A stretch of 64,000 nt of DNA from positions 17,819,010 through 17,883,009 of the forward strand of contig OX246747.1 of assembly GCA_945910005.1 (NCBI GenBank), in the 5' to 3' direction. Shown here in pieces: positions 22,131 to 33,221 of this stretch. The notes under the pieces were generated by a model that ran no database searches, was not told the origin of the DNA, and worked only from the letters and a program-made list of their open reading frames with translations. The DNA comes from Isoperla grammatica (Eukaryota; Arthropoda; Insecta; Plecoptera; Perlodidae). The translations under genes and the position numbers were made by a program. How positions within the stretch are numbered: position 1 is the first letter of the stretch; every line of letters begins with the position of its first letter.

Positions 22131-23380
22131 CGACCCCCGCGGTCGCGATGTATAATGAAAAATAATTAAAAAATGTGTTGCACTAAATTTTCTGTAGTGA
22201 ACGATGCTCGTAAGTAATTTTACTGCTGTATTGCCACAAAGGAAAAATGACTTTACCCGCCAAGGGTTGGGAGTCCCCCTCATGTACTGTTTGACCTTGA
22301 CGTGTTCTTTGACAGGGACTATTTGCTCGTCAACGCAAATATCTCTTTCCGTCTGCAGTTGTAAGCTTGTAAACAACGTTCTCTTACAGCGTCGCATGTC
22401 GGGTGAACTGTGTACATCCAATCTGTTCTATATAATCTATTGTCTATCAGTTCTGGTTGAGGAGTCGACATTTCGAAAATAAATACAAGTCGGCTTTTCG
22501 CGTCGTTACGCTGGAGAAAACATACCCATAAATTATAATACGCGGTTATCTTCTAAATGAAAATAATTAATAAGCTTGTCCCGACATGCACGGCCTTGCA
22601 TCAGCATTATTCCAGCACTAGCCGACTAGTTTACGTTGTTGTAGCTCGTTGAAACCAAAGAACTACCGACTGCCGTCAAAGCACTCGAAGGGTGCAACAT
22701 GAAGGCGTGACATTCGACCAGTTGTTGATGCTGTTACACGTTTGGCTCTCTCTCTCCGAGTGTCCGGAGTGTGATGTTGCCGTGGTTTCCTGTCCTGCGA
22801 CGTCGTCGTGGGAAGAGTTGTTCAGCAAATTGAAGTTTGAGGTTTAAATTACGTGTGAAACGGCGGCGCTATCCTCGACAAGTTTAAAATGGTCAAACTT
22901 CGGTGTGGAAAAACAGGAAAGGCCTTTACCTTTACCTTTACCTTTAATGTACCTACCAGGAATGTGCCCTGTAACAAAACCCACGATATAACACACATAA
23001 AACACAGAGAGAGAATTTACCTTAGGGTAGGGCGCCAATGTTGCTGAGCTGGGGTAGAGAACGAGACCAGCTGGTGAACTAAAATAGGGAACTTGTGATG
23101 CTGTAGGTAGGTGAAAGTACGGGCATGATATGATTCGGTTCAAAACAGATAAGATATATTGACATTGAAATGATAGGTTACAACAAGATTCCCAATACAA
23201 CTTCCTAGGTTTCGGATAGCTAGTCCTAGACCTTCATTCATAGTCTACTATGTACTATGTACTAGCTACCTGCATAGTTGCAGCTGTCGAGGTGGTCTTA
23301 TTTAATTACACTCCATTAATTAAATTCACAGCTCGCTTTGTTTTAAACAGTATTTAATTACTTTCATTAAAAAACACGCT
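22130..23380. other. No supported gene
   Basis: Mixed-composition DNA with an (ACCTTT)n-like tract at 22923-22950. Frames are short and featureless. Confidence 0.45.
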
Positions 23381-23381
23381 G

Positions 23382-23610
23382 TTACATTTCAGATATATTT
23401 ACCTCCGTAAGTAATATTTTCCTCTCAGTATTACTCAACTCAGGGTTGATTACTAGTTCTACTTCTGTAAGTTCAGTCTTAATAGGTACACCGCACGTGC
23501 TACTTCCAAGCCAGGGAACAGTTACGCGAGTGTCTTGGCCCAAGTTGATAAACTCCCCCTCAAAGTCCAGTACAGCATTGGTTTGGCGCAAAAAATCTAT
23601 CCGCGTATTG
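23382..23610 (-). pseudogene. Possible retroelement aspartic-protease tail
   Basis: The minus frame reads RIDFLRQTNAVLDFEGEFIN, resembling the G-x-D-F-L-x...A-V-x-D-F end of retroviral-type proteases in Gypsy elements, followed by a 45-residue tail. No DSG/DTG active site is visible upstream in frame. Weak assignment. Confidence 0.3.
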
Positions 23611-23788
23611 GCACAACCGTTTTGCCAATGACAGATGTAGTTGCAAAATGCCCTACTGGTTGGATGTTTAAGTCAGGGTACGGTTTTGTCCTGAGTTATA
23701 TCGAAGCCTACAGCTGTTGTAGCCAGGTGATAATTAAGACAAGTCACATCTACTCCGGGGTCGAGGATACCCGTCAACTTACGGTGAT

Positions 23789-24192
23789 TCATCTCTACCA
23801 TCCTGCCCAGGGACTGCCACCTTATCGTGGTGGGCAGGTTTGCGTGCTTTGTTGATCCCGAGAGCTATGCCGGCGGAAGCGTATGCTTCTGGTAGGGCCA
23901 CCCAAGCCGGACTGGTCGAGGAGGAGAAGTCAGACGAAGTGCAGTCCACACCCCAATCCCCTTTCCCCCCCACTGTCCCATTGAATATTTCTCCTCCCAC
24001 TTGGCCCTGCCCTCCCTTGCTGGACTCCCGTATGACGACTCACGCGACGTACAATGGATCTGATTCGGATGTGGCTTTATTCTTCATTATCATCTTTCTC
24101 ATCTTCATTATCACCCGCTCATCGTCTCGATTAGCCATCGTTGCATAAATATGAGACGTTAAGCCCCATTAATCATCAATCATCTCTACCAT
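23789..24192 (+). repeat. SINE copy (full-length, variant B) with 13-bp target duplication
   Basis: The SINE at 23802-24179 is flanked by TCATCTCTACCAT at 23789-23801 and 24180-24192. Head and tail are complete. Confidence 0.94.
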
Positions 24193-24605
24193 AATGGCAG
24201 TAGTTTTTACCGAGTTCTGATGAATTGAGTGTAGATATTTTAATGGCGGAATATACTACGGAACAACGTTGCAGTCGCGTGGCGTCGTTATAAAGGAATG
24301 TTCATTGTGCGTCCCACAATCCGTGTCGTACTCACATGAAGACTTTAGCAAAGTTACCGTTAATATATGATATGATGGTGCTGTTGTAGATATATGAAGA
24401 TGAAGATCGGTGTTGTGATTATTCCATGGTGTTGTATGTTAGACCCAGGGCTGGATAGCCTAGCGTCGCGTCCCCTCGTCTCCGGCCTCGAAAACACGTC
24501 TTGCTCGGTTGATGGTAGATGGTCAAGTCCCGACTAGATTTTGCTCGTTTTCCTCCAAATCTTGGTAAAACCTTCCATCATCTTCTAGTGCTGCTGGTCC
24601 TTTAA

Positions 24606-25652
24606 GTCCCAGCGGACTTCCCGGTTGGCCCCTCGGTCTTCTCGCCTGTCCCGGTGGACTTCCCGGCTGGCCCCTGGGTCTTCTCGCCTGTCCCAGTGGA
24701 CTTCCCGGCTTGCCCCTCGGTCTTCTCGCCTGTCCCAGTGGACTTCCCGGCTGGCCCCTCGGTCTTCTCGCCTGTCCCGGTGGACTTCCCGGCTGGCCCC
24801 TCAGTCTTCTCGCCTGTCCCGGTGGACTTCCCGGCTGGCCCCTTAGGGCTTCTCGCCTGTCCCGGTGGACTTCCCGGCTGGCCCCTCGGTCTTCTCGCCT
24901 GTCCCGGTGGACTTCCCGGCTGGCCCCTTAGGGCTTCTCGCCTGTCCCGGTGGACTTCCCGGCTGGCCCCTCGGTCTTCTCGCCTGTCCCGGTGGACTTC
25001 CCGGCTGGCCCCTCGGTCTTCTCGCCTGTCCCAGTGGACTTCCCGGCTGGCCCCTCGGTCTTCTCGCCTGTCCCAGTGGACTTCCCGGCTGGCCCCTCGG
25101 TCTTCTCGCCTGTCCCAGTGGACTTCCCGGCTTGCCCCTCGGTCTTCTCGCCTGTCCCGGTGGACTTCCCGGCTGGCCCCTCGGTCTTCTCGCCTGTCCC
25201 AGTGGACTTCCCGGCTGGCCCCTCAGTCTTCTCGCCTGTCCCAGTGGACTTCCCGGCTGGCCCCTCGGTCTTCTCGCCTGTCCCAGTGGACTTCCCGGCT
25301 GGCCCCTCGGGTCTTCTCGCCTGTCCCAGTGGACTTCCCGGCTGGCCCCTCAGTCTTCTCGCCTGTCCCAGTGGACTTCCCGGCTGGCCCCTCGGTCTTC
25401 TCGCCTGTCCCAGTGGACTTCCCGGCTGGCCCCTCGGTCTTCTCGCCTGTCCCAGTGGACTTCCCGGCTGGCCCCTCGGTCTTCTCGCCTGTCCCAGTGG
25501 ACTTCCCGGCTGGCCCCTCAGTCTTCTCGCCTGTCCCAGTGGACTTCCTGGCTTGCCCCTCGGTCTTCTCGCCTGTCCCGGTGGACTTCCCGGCTGTCCC
25601 CTCGGTCTTCTCGCCTGTCCCAGTGGACTTCCCGGCTGGCCCCTCGGGTCTT
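24606..25652. repeat. GC-rich 42-bp minisatellite, about 25 copies
   Basis: The unit reads CTTCTCGCCTGTCCCAGTGG, ACTTCCCGGCTGGCCCCTCGGT (42 bp = 14 codons). Units are nearly identical and alternate CCCAGTGG/CCCGGTGG and CCTCGG/CCTCAG. Three units near 24845, 24930 and 25310 carry one extra base. Because 42 is divisible by 3 and the unit lacks stops, long open frames exist on both strands. These are a by-product of the array rather than evidence of a protein. The array abuts a retroposon 3' end at 25656. Confidence 0.95.
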
Positions 25653-25715
25653 GCAAAATGACCTAACTGGTTGAAGCGCCCTTAAACCCAATAAATTCAA
25701 AAAAAACAAAAAAAT
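25653..25715 (+). repeat. Retroposon 3' end (GCGCCCTTAAACCCAATAAA)
   Basis: GCAAAATGACCTAACTGGTTGAAGCGCCCTTAAACCCAATAAA plus an A-rich tail. It is identical over about 43 bases to 15949-15991, where the tail is (CTAAA)n. This is a dispersed LINE/SINE 3' terminus. Confidence 0.75.
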
Positions 25716-26270
25716 TTAATAAAAGAATATTTATTCAGGAATTTTCCTACAGTTCAGAGCAAGTTTCGATAAGAGCTTAGCAAGTATAGGTCTAGTTCAT
25801 AAAGATATTTAGATAGTATGCCAACTGCCAGTCTTGGTAATTTTGTGAACTTTTAAATTTGAAATAAATAAATGAAGAGATGCTGGTTGAAATAAACATT
25901 CCCAGACTGCCAAATGGCTTGATTGAAGGATGTCAAGAGGAAGCAGGGTAAGAAAGAACACATAGGAATACATTTGTAAATGTTTATTTATGCATGAATG
26001 ACTTTTACATGACACTCTAAGAAATAAATAAAACACCTTCAGTCGTACTTTGTTGTCCTTGTTATTTGCAACAACATTTATGATTTAAGTATTTATAACA
26101 TTGCATAATGCAATGGAAGTAAGTAGGAGGATGGAGATTAAAGATGTGATTGTGTGTCATCGGATTGCGGGAAGACCCACGATCCCGAAGAACCCTCTGG
26201 GGATAGAGAATCGGGTGACATGCTTGATGCCGGAGAAGAGGATGGTGGGCGTGACGCAGCAGCAAAAGTC
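25716..26270. other. AT-rich non-coding DNA
   Basis: No recognisable gene. Frames are short and AT-driven. Confidence 0.45.
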
Positions 26271-26275
26271 CCGTC

Positions 26276-26579
26276 TAGGCCCGGGTAAGAATAGGCCCAG
26301 AGTGACTCTGCTAGTCGTAAGAGGCGACGAAAAGAGACCCTGTCCGTTCCCTCCCACTGTCCCACTCTCCCACTGAATATTTCAAGTCAGACGAAATGCA
26401 GTCCATATACATCTCCACTACCTTTTCCTCCCCCTTCCCCTTTCCTCCCCTCCCTCCTTCGTGCCCCTTTCCTCCAAAATGCCCCCTTTTTCATTTTAAT
26501 ATTTCACCCACTCATCGTCTCGATTAGCCTAGTTGCAAAAATATGAGAGACGTTAAGCCCCATTAATCAATCAATCAAT
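26276..26579 (+). repeat. SINE copy with type-II head
   Basis: Head GGCCCGGGTAAGAATAGGCC ... GTCGTAAGAGGCGACGAAAAGAGACC, body of variant A, tail ATATGAGAGACGTTAAGCCCCATTAATCAATCAATCAATCA. Confidence 0.88.
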
Positions 26580-26890
26580 CAGCAGCAAAAGGATTAAAAG
26601 TAATCGGTGGCTGTGGCTGATATAGCATAGGCATAGTTTTCTGCCGGAATAGGGAACCTAAGCCTTCCATCATGGCCTTTGCAATGTTTGCCATCGAAGT
26701 GTGCATGCCAGCAAGCATATGCTGCCTCATATTATCCTGCATTTTCTGCTCCTGCTCATACTGTAATTTTAACAAATTTTCTTGCTGTCGGAAGAAATCG
26801 TCTTGCAGTTCCTTCTGAGCAGCTTTCCACTCCTCTGTTGCCTTCTGGGAGCTGGTAGGCATCTTCTTCTTTTGTCTTTTGACTGGAAAA
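26575..26890 (-). pseudogene. Coiled-coil C-terminal exon, Myb/SANT-transposon-protein-like
   Basis: After an acceptor-like TTTTTCCAG at about 26881-26890, the minus frame encodes a Lys/Arg patch (KRQKKK). A charged Gln/Glu-rich helix follows (ATEEWKAAQKELQDDFFRQQ ... QYEQEQKMQDNMRQHM) with a hydrophobic end. Such tails are common in Myb/SANT-like proteins of Harbinger elements. No DNA-binding domain is seen nearby. The end of the frame touches the SINE tail. Confidence 0.4.
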
Positions 26891-26979
26891 ACAAGAAGGA
26901 GAGGGTGGAGGGTTGGGACAGCGGGAGACTTGGGACAAGCTATATAACTTTAGTGGCATTTTCATTTTATGATTTCTGG

Positions 26980-27233
26980 AGCTATGTCGGAGGAAGCGTA
27001 TGCTTCTGGTAGGGCCACCCTAGGGAGGAGAAGCCAGACGAAATGCAGTCCACACCCTCCCCACTCCCTTTTCCTCCCCCTTCCCCTATCATCCCCCCTC
27101 CAAACTTCCTTCCTTCTTGCCCCTTTCCTCCAAACAGCCCCCTATTTCATCTTCATATTTCACCCACTCATCGTCTCGATTAGCCAAGTTGCAAAAATAT
27201 GAAACGTTAAGCCCAAACATCAATCTATCAATC
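26980..27233 (+). repeat. SINE copy (5'-truncated, variant A)
   Basis: Starts at TGGAGCTATGTCGGAGGAAGC, has a deletion in the GCCGGACTGGTCG region, then a C-rich body and tail GAAACGTTAAGCCCAAACATCAATCTATCAATCA. Confidence 0.88.
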
Positions 27234-27260
27234 AGTCTTTGGCATCTTATTCTAGTCCAA

Positions 27261-28902
27261 GAGCCAGCAACATAAAAGCTCCCCTCATAAGGTACATATG
27301 TTTTGACTATTGGAATAGGAGCGGAAAAACTACTCTACTAACAAAACGCGCGTCTTACTCCTCAACGTGGGGGCTTTTAGGTACATGGATGGAGTAAACG
27401 CCATTTTGTAGAGATAAGTGTCCCAAATAGGAATTCAAAGAGTAAGACGGGATATTAGGGGGCGTTTACCGATCAGACGCCATTTTACTTAAAAAGGGCC
27501 ATTTTTTATTTTCGCACATGCATGCGCTTAAATACTCAAATCATATCCGGAAATGTCTCGAGACGTTGAAAAACATACATTTTAAAGAAATTTTGGGTTA
27601 TTGTCCTCGCCAGACGCCCTCAAAAGCGGCCCAAAAAGGCCAAGGTTCCCCTCATAAGGTACATGAATGGAGTAAACGCTATTTTGTAGAGATAAGTGTC
27701 CCAAATACGAATTCGAAGAGTAAGACGGGATATTAGGGGGCGTTTACCGATCAGACGCCATTTTGTCCAAAAAGGGCCACTTTTTATTTTCACACGTGCA
27801 CGCGCTTTAACACCCAAAACATATCCTTAAATGCCCCTAGAGGTGAATACATTTCTAAGATATTGTGTGATGTCCTCGCCAGCCCCCCCCCCCCCCCCCC
27901 CCCACAGCCTCGATCCGGATGCGATAGTTTTGAAGCTCCGCCCACCCCTAACTTTAATATACCAGTATTTATTATTATTAATGTCAGGATTTAAGGATAT
28001 GTTTTGGGTGCTAAAGCGCGTGCACGTGTGAAAATAAAAAGCGGCCCTTTTTGGACAAAATGGCGTCTGATCGGTAAACGCCCCCTAATATTCCGTCTTA
28101 CTCTTCAAATTCCTATTTGGGACACTTATCTCTACAAAATGGCGTTTACTCCATTCATGTACCTTATGAGGGGAACCTTGGCCTTTTTGGGCCCCTTTTG
28201 AGGGCGTCTGGCGAGGACAATAACCCAAACTTTCTTTAAAATGTATGTTTTTCTACGTCTCGAGACATTTCCGGATATGTTTTGAATGTTTAAGCGCATG
28301 CATGTGCGAAAATAAAAAATGGCCCAATTGGGTAAAATGGCGTCTGATCGGTAAACGCCCCCTAATATCCCGTCTTACTCTTCGAATTCCTATTTGGGAC
28401 ACTTATCTCTACAAAATGGCGTTTACTCCATTCATGTACCTTATGAGGGGAACCTTGGCCTTTTTGGGCCCCTTTTGAGGGCGTCTGGCGAGGACAATAA
28501 CCCAAAATTTCTTTAAAATTTATGTTTTTCTACGTCTCGAGACATTTCCGGATATGTTTTGAGTGTTTAAGCGCATGCATGTGCGAAAATAAAAAAAGGC
28601 CCTTTTTGGGTAAAATGGCGTCTGATCGGTAAACGCCCCCTAATATCCCGTCTTACTCTTCGAATTCCTATTTGGGACACTTATCTCTACAAAATGGCGT
28701 TTACTCCATCCATGTACCTTATGAGGGGAACTTTGGGCCTTTTTTCGGCTTTTTTGGCCCCCTGTGGGGCCTAAAAGCCCCCACGTTGAGGAGTAAGACG
28801 CGCGTTTTGTTAGTAGAGTAGTTTTTCCGCTCCTATTTCAAAAGTCAAAACATATGTACCTTATGAGGGGAGCTTTTATGTTGCTGGCTCTCCGTCTATT
28901 CT
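27261..28902. mobile_element. Long foldback element built of about 300-bp modules
   Basis: The left arm (27261-27832) and right arm (27989-28902) are inverted copies. The outer ends are GAGCCAGCAACATAAAAGCTCC and its inverse. The inner ends are CCTTAAAT/ATTTAAGG around a 156-bp loop with a poly-C run. Inside the arms a module of about 300 bp repeats: AAAATGGCGTCTGATCGGTAAACGCC, CGTCTTACTCTTCGAATTCC, TTTGAGGGCGTCTGGCGAGG. It occurs twice inverted on the left and three times direct on the right. The extra right-hand module makes the arms unequal. No transposase and no clear target duplication were found. Confidence 0.88.
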
Positions 28903-29300
28903 ATCTGTTGGTGGGACAATAAGGATTGTTGCTGAGGATTTTGGAATTTCAAAAAGTTCTCTAGGCAGAGTGTTAAAAACTTTTACACTAATCTTGAACT
29001 ATCCTACACCATTTGTAATTTTATTGTAAGTAGCTAAAATATATGGGTAGATAATGCAAAAGAGTTTACTAAAAAAGTAAAAGTGTCTCAACCCTTCACC
29101 CTCTCCCCTACAAAGTTTTAGTAATGCTAGCCTTTAGTTAATTTAAATATTATAATTTTACTGGCTTGCAGCCTTCACTTCATAAAGTAGGTCTGGTTGG
29201 CCCTAGCTTTTTATGCATTGAATAATTAACCACAAGACCACAAATCTATGCTTCACATTTAATAATAAAATTGCAAGATCATGGTTTTTTGCAAGGTTTT
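28903..29300. other. No supported gene
   Basis: AT-rich sequence between two inverted-repeat elements, with no domains or repeats I recognise. Confidence 0.45.
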
Positions 29301-29304
29301 CTTC

Positions 29305-29544
29305 ATCTCCGCCTAGGAGGCTCGTCGAACTCGCAAGTTAGGTCGTCGCAAGGGAACCAAAACCACTATTTTGTCACCCACTAAAACAACAGCTTTTATA
29401 TATAAATGTAAGCTGTAGCTCATGTTAACTAATATATAAAACACGTAAACGTTACACGTTTGAATAACGTGATTTTTAACACTGTTGAACGGACTGCGAC
29501 GATCCAACTTGCGAGTTCGACGAGCCTCCGCTAGGCGGAGATCA
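29305..29544. mobile_element. Short MITE with about 43-bp imperfect inverted ends
   Basis: ATCTCCGCCTAGGAGGCTCG, TCGAACTCGCAAGTT at 29306-29345 is mirrored by AACTTGCGAGTTCGACGAGC, CTCCGCTAGGCGGAGAT at 29508-29543. The central part is AT-rich and non-coding. Target duplication and superfamily are not determined. Confidence 0.75.
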
Positions 29545-29648
29545 AGTAGACTTTCGGTTTTTTGTAGCTACGAAGAAAATATGAAATATTAAAATAAAAA
29601 TGTGAATAAATATGAGCAACTGTTTATTTTATGTGTTGTTATTCTACG

Positions 29649-30154
29649 ATGCCCTCTCTCCTGCCCAGGGACTGCTGCCTTATCGTGGTGGGCAGGTTTG
29701 CGTGCTTTGTTGATCCCGAGAGCTATGCCGGCGGAAGCGTATGCTTCTGGTAGGGCCACCCTAGCCGTACAGGTCGAGGAGGAGAAGTCAGACGAAGTGC
29801 AGTCCTCACCCCAATCCCCTTTCCTCCCCTTTCCCCTTTCCTCACGCGCCCTCCTACTTGCCCCTTTCCTCCAAAGACCTGCCCAGGGACTGCTACCTTA
29901 TCGTGGTGGGCAGGTTTGCGTGCTTTGGTGATCCCGAGAGCTATGCCGGCGGAAGCGTATGCTTCTGGTAGGGCCACCCAAGCCGTACAGGTCGAGGAGG
30001 AGAAGTCAGACGAAATGCAGTACACACCCCAATCTCCTTTCCTCCAAAGAGCCCCCAATTTCATCTTCATTATCACCCACTCATCGTCTTGATTAGCCAA
30101 GTTGCAAAAATATAAGACGAGCCCAAATACCAATCAATCAAACAATGCCCTCTC
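29649..30154 (+). repeat. Dimeric SINE with one 10-bp target duplication
   Basis: Two SINE heads lie in tandem (29659-29876 and 29877-30144). Only the second has the 3' tail. The outer flanks share ATGCCCTCTC (29649-29658 and 30145-30154), so the pair probably inserted as one dimeric unit, or a second head was added internally. Variant A body. Confidence 0.85.
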
Positions 30155-30240
30155 GTTCCTTGTTTCGGTACATCGTATGTAGGTTTAGCAGTAGATTGCG
30201 GAAGGCTACACCTTCCACTTGATTGATCTGTGCATTCTCT

Positions 30241-30306
30241 CCACTTATTGTCTCGATTAGCCTCGTTGCAAAAATATGAGACGTTAAGCCCAAATATCAA
30301 ATCAAT
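30241..30306 (+). repeat. SINE 3'-end fragment
   Basis: ATTGTCTCGATTAGCCTCGTTGCAAAAATATGAGACGTTAAGCCC then AAATATCAAATCAATC. Confidence 0.85.
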
Positions 30307-30309
30307 CCG

Positions 30310-30860
30310 CCGGTGAATTGAACCCGTAACACATCCCCTGCTGTCAAACAAATGTTGTGCATCACTGCACAAGCGGCGATGACTTAAACTGCTGTTTTAA
30401 GTTTCACCTCCTGAGCCTTGGTGTAGATTGCCCTCCACCTTACCTGCATCATCCCAAGAGCTCTTTCAACCACACAACGAGCTTTACTGTGATGGTGGTT
30501 GACATTGCTCTGGTCAGCAGTAAGGGGGGCTCTGAAGGGAGTGACCATACAGATGGGATGCAGCCGGGTTTGGTAGCCCCCATGGCGCAGAATGAAGAAA
30601 CCTTCTGGTGGATAAGTAGCCGTCCCTCAAATGTGGCTGTGACGCAGAACTCTCATGTCGTGGCGGAACCTGGGAACCCAGCATTTATGTCTATGAAAAA
30701 CCCCCTGTGGTCTACCACACCTTGCAAATTAATAGAGTAGTATAGTTTGCGATTGATGTATTGGTCTTGTAGCGCTGTTGGGACCAGTGTGCGAACCTGA
30801 CACATATCGATGGCTCCAACAGCTCTACCGTAAACTGGGCTTCCTGCCAGCTCCTCGACC
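30310..30860 (-). pseudogene. PIF/Harbinger nuclease relic
   Basis: On the minus strand, GAIDMCQVRTLVPT is the position of the first catalytic Asp (G-A-I-D). It is followed by YINRKLYYSINLQGVVDHRGFFIDINAGFPGS, the second-Asp block, and after frame breaks HHHSKARCVVERALGMMQVRWRAIY and VIAACAVMHNICL. This is the usual Harbinger DDE nuclease order, including the terminal ARxxVERxFG and HN motifs. Several stops and frameshifts are present. Its N-terminal side is cut by SINE copies starting at about 30858. Different subfamily from the nuclease at 48-50 kb. Confidence 0.75.
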
Positions 30861-31348
30861 TGCCCAGGGACCCCTTTCCTCCAAACAGCCCCATATTTCA
30901 TTTTCATATATCACCCACTCATTGTCTCGATTAGCCTCGTTGCAAAAATATGAGACGTTAAGCCCAAATATCAATCGACTGCCACCTTATCGTGGTGGGC
31001 AGGTTTGCGAGCTTTGTTGATCCCGAGAGCTATGCCAGCGGAAGCGTATGCTTCTGGTAGGGCCACCCTTGCCGGACTGGTCGAGGAGGAGAAGTCAGAC
31101 GAAGTGCAGTCCACACCCCAATCCCCTTTCCCCCCCACCGACCCATTGAATATTTCTCCTCCCACTTGGCCCTGCCCTCCCTTGCTGGACTCCCGTATGA
31201 CGACTCACGCGACGTACAATGGATCTGATTCGGATGTGGCTTTATTCTTCATTATCATCTTTCTCATCTTCATTATCACCTGCTCATCGTCTCGATTAGC
31301 CATCGTTGCATTTAATATGAGACGTTAAGCCCCATTAATCATCATCAT
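30858..31348 (+). repeat. Two adjacent SINE copies (variant A fragment, then full variant B)
   Basis: 30858-30974 carries CCTGCCCAGGGA joined to a variant-A body and tail, i.e. an internally deleted copy. 30975-31348 is an almost full copy starting at GACTGCCACC with a GTTAAGCCCCATTAATCATCATCATC tail. They interrupt the Harbinger nuclease relic. Confidence 0.88.
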
Positions 31349-31379
31349 CCTACTCTGAGAGATAGATTTACAAAACTCA

Positions 31380-31668
31380 CCCCGTCAGGCGTCCACAGTT
31401 GTTGCAGCGAGACATATACTTCCACGGCAACGGCATTTGCTCTACGAAGCTCCTCGTCTTGGCGTTACAGCTTGTGGTTGTCCTGGAGTGGAGGCAAGAC
31501 ACCTGAAACAACCACAACAATGGAGCGATTTACCCTCTTAACCTGTTTGATGAGATCAGCCACATCTCCGGCAATGGCTTCAGTAGTTTTATATAAAGTA
31601 TTTTCTTGTAGACCTATCTCAAACATACGCAATACTAGAGCTTGGTCGAATTTCCGGGACATTTCCAA
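31380..31668 (-). pseudogene. Possible SGNH-hydrolase-like fragment
   Basis: The minus frame gives AIAGDVADLIKQVKRVNRSIVVVVSGVLPP, then a stop and RRANAVAVEVY. This is reminiscent of the strand-helix-strand middle of SGNH hydrolases found in several retroelements. Neither the Ser nor the His block is visible. Unrelated in sequence to the LINE SGNH domains here. Weak. Confidence 0.3.
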
Positions 31669-32507
31669 ACTGCTTTACTTTTTGAAGAATGTTTTTAAAC
31701 TCCTCCAATAAATGCAACAATTGTCAATAGGGAAGGCTCACACATTTTTTTTATTTGCTTACTGGTTACCTCAAGTTAGAATAAACGGGAACTAATTGGT
31801 TTCGGCTCGAACGGTGCATTAAAATAGCTTTAACAGCACGTCAAAGATATTGCTGTCAAAACACGCTCAGAAACGGACTAACGCCATCTTGCTCGTGATT
31901 AAAAGGTTCTGATTTCATAATTCTGTAAACAATCATTTTATATCATAGAAATAGTACTGAAATCCCACAATTTAGTTGATTATTGCTCTCTATTCTGCTT
32001 ATGCTTAGAGCCACTCCAAGCACCGTAACGGGAAAGGCGCCTTCGGAGCTGCTGATGGGTCGACGAATTAGGACTCTTTTGGACAAGTTACATCCCGATT
32101 CATCTGCAGTACCCAGTAGGCCTACAACGGATGTCGTAATCGGTAAGGCGTTCGAGGTGGGAGATGCTGTGTTCTACCGCAGCTATCAGTCCGGAACACG
32201 CTGGCTACCAGGCGTTATTGCATCGGTGACTGGTCCTCGCAACTACCAGGTAGCGACTAGCACTGGGTCAATTGAGAATCGCCACATCGAGCAACTCCAG
32301 CGGCGTTTCCATGCTACTACTAGGGCTAACGAGCCACTGCCTACGGCAGCAGAGGAACCGCCTGCGGCAGCAGAGGCACCATTCCTCGAGGCATCTCGTC
32401 CGACGCCTGTACCCATGGAGCCGGGTCAGCCTCCAGAGCTCGAGCCAGAGCCAACGCCAGCTCCCATCGAAACACCAAGGACGGACCCACCGAGTCCGCT
32501 ACGAGCG

Positions 32508-33221
32508 TGTGATGTGGCTAAAATAGCCACAGGGTGTCGGAATCTTGACTAGTGGAGGAATAGGAGTACACTATAATATATATTATTAGGCCTATATCGT
32601 AGGCTAAACACTCACACAATTAACGTAAACGCTAGAGACATACAAATACATATGTATTCCCCAAATGGGTGTACTCATCCATTGAAGAGGTTATTCCGTT
32701 GGCCCGTTGACGGGAGTCCAGGAGAAATCCAGATGCCGGACTGTAGTTGGCGCTGTCGTGGCGATCGTCCTCCCGTCGGAACACAGTCCCGACAGTTATG
32801 TGGAGCAACGGATGCAGCTCACGAAATGGTTCAGCACGAACACTCGGAACACAGTTCCGAATTGGCACAGTATACGGCAACACGATATCGGAACACAGTT
32901 CACGATAGAACACGGTAATATCACAACCGTGATTGGAACACAGTTCCGAAATGGTTTGGTATGATAAATATATATGAACTCAGTTCACTAAATCAAAACA
33001 AACTTACTATTTGACTTCCTTTCTTTATTATCAAACTCACAAGATCACAATCAGATCACCCGTACAAGAAGCAGAAAAACAAGTCAAGTCCTCTCCAGGA
33101 ATCAAAACACAACAATGAATAACAAAGAAGTTACAACAAAGATATGTTAGTCGATCAAAACTCAATACAAACAATATAGGTGGCTGTGGAGGTGTGGTCG
33201 GGAACGCTGGTTACCATTACA
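32508..33221 (-). repeat. LTR (3' LTR of the young Gypsy-type element)
   Basis: 714 bp, TGTAATGG...CATCACA on the minus strand (plus strand TGTGATG...CATTACA). Contains repeated GGAACACAGTTC motifs near the middle. Same length as the copy at 35296, with no difference noticed. Confidence 0.95.

Noticed and set aside
22844..23200. Minus-strand ORF near 23 kb as a host gene
   Set aside because: No domain, no splice context, and it contains a simple-repeat-derived Lys/Gly stretch.
24625..25674. Open frames of 240-335 codons on both strands across the minisatellite
   Set aside because: The unit is 42 bp without stops in several frames, so open frames are automatic. No start context, domain or flanking exon supports a protein.
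32632..32964. Small ORFs repeated at 32.6-33.0 kb and 35.4-35.75 kb
   Set aside because: They lie inside the two identical LTRs and have no recognisable domain.
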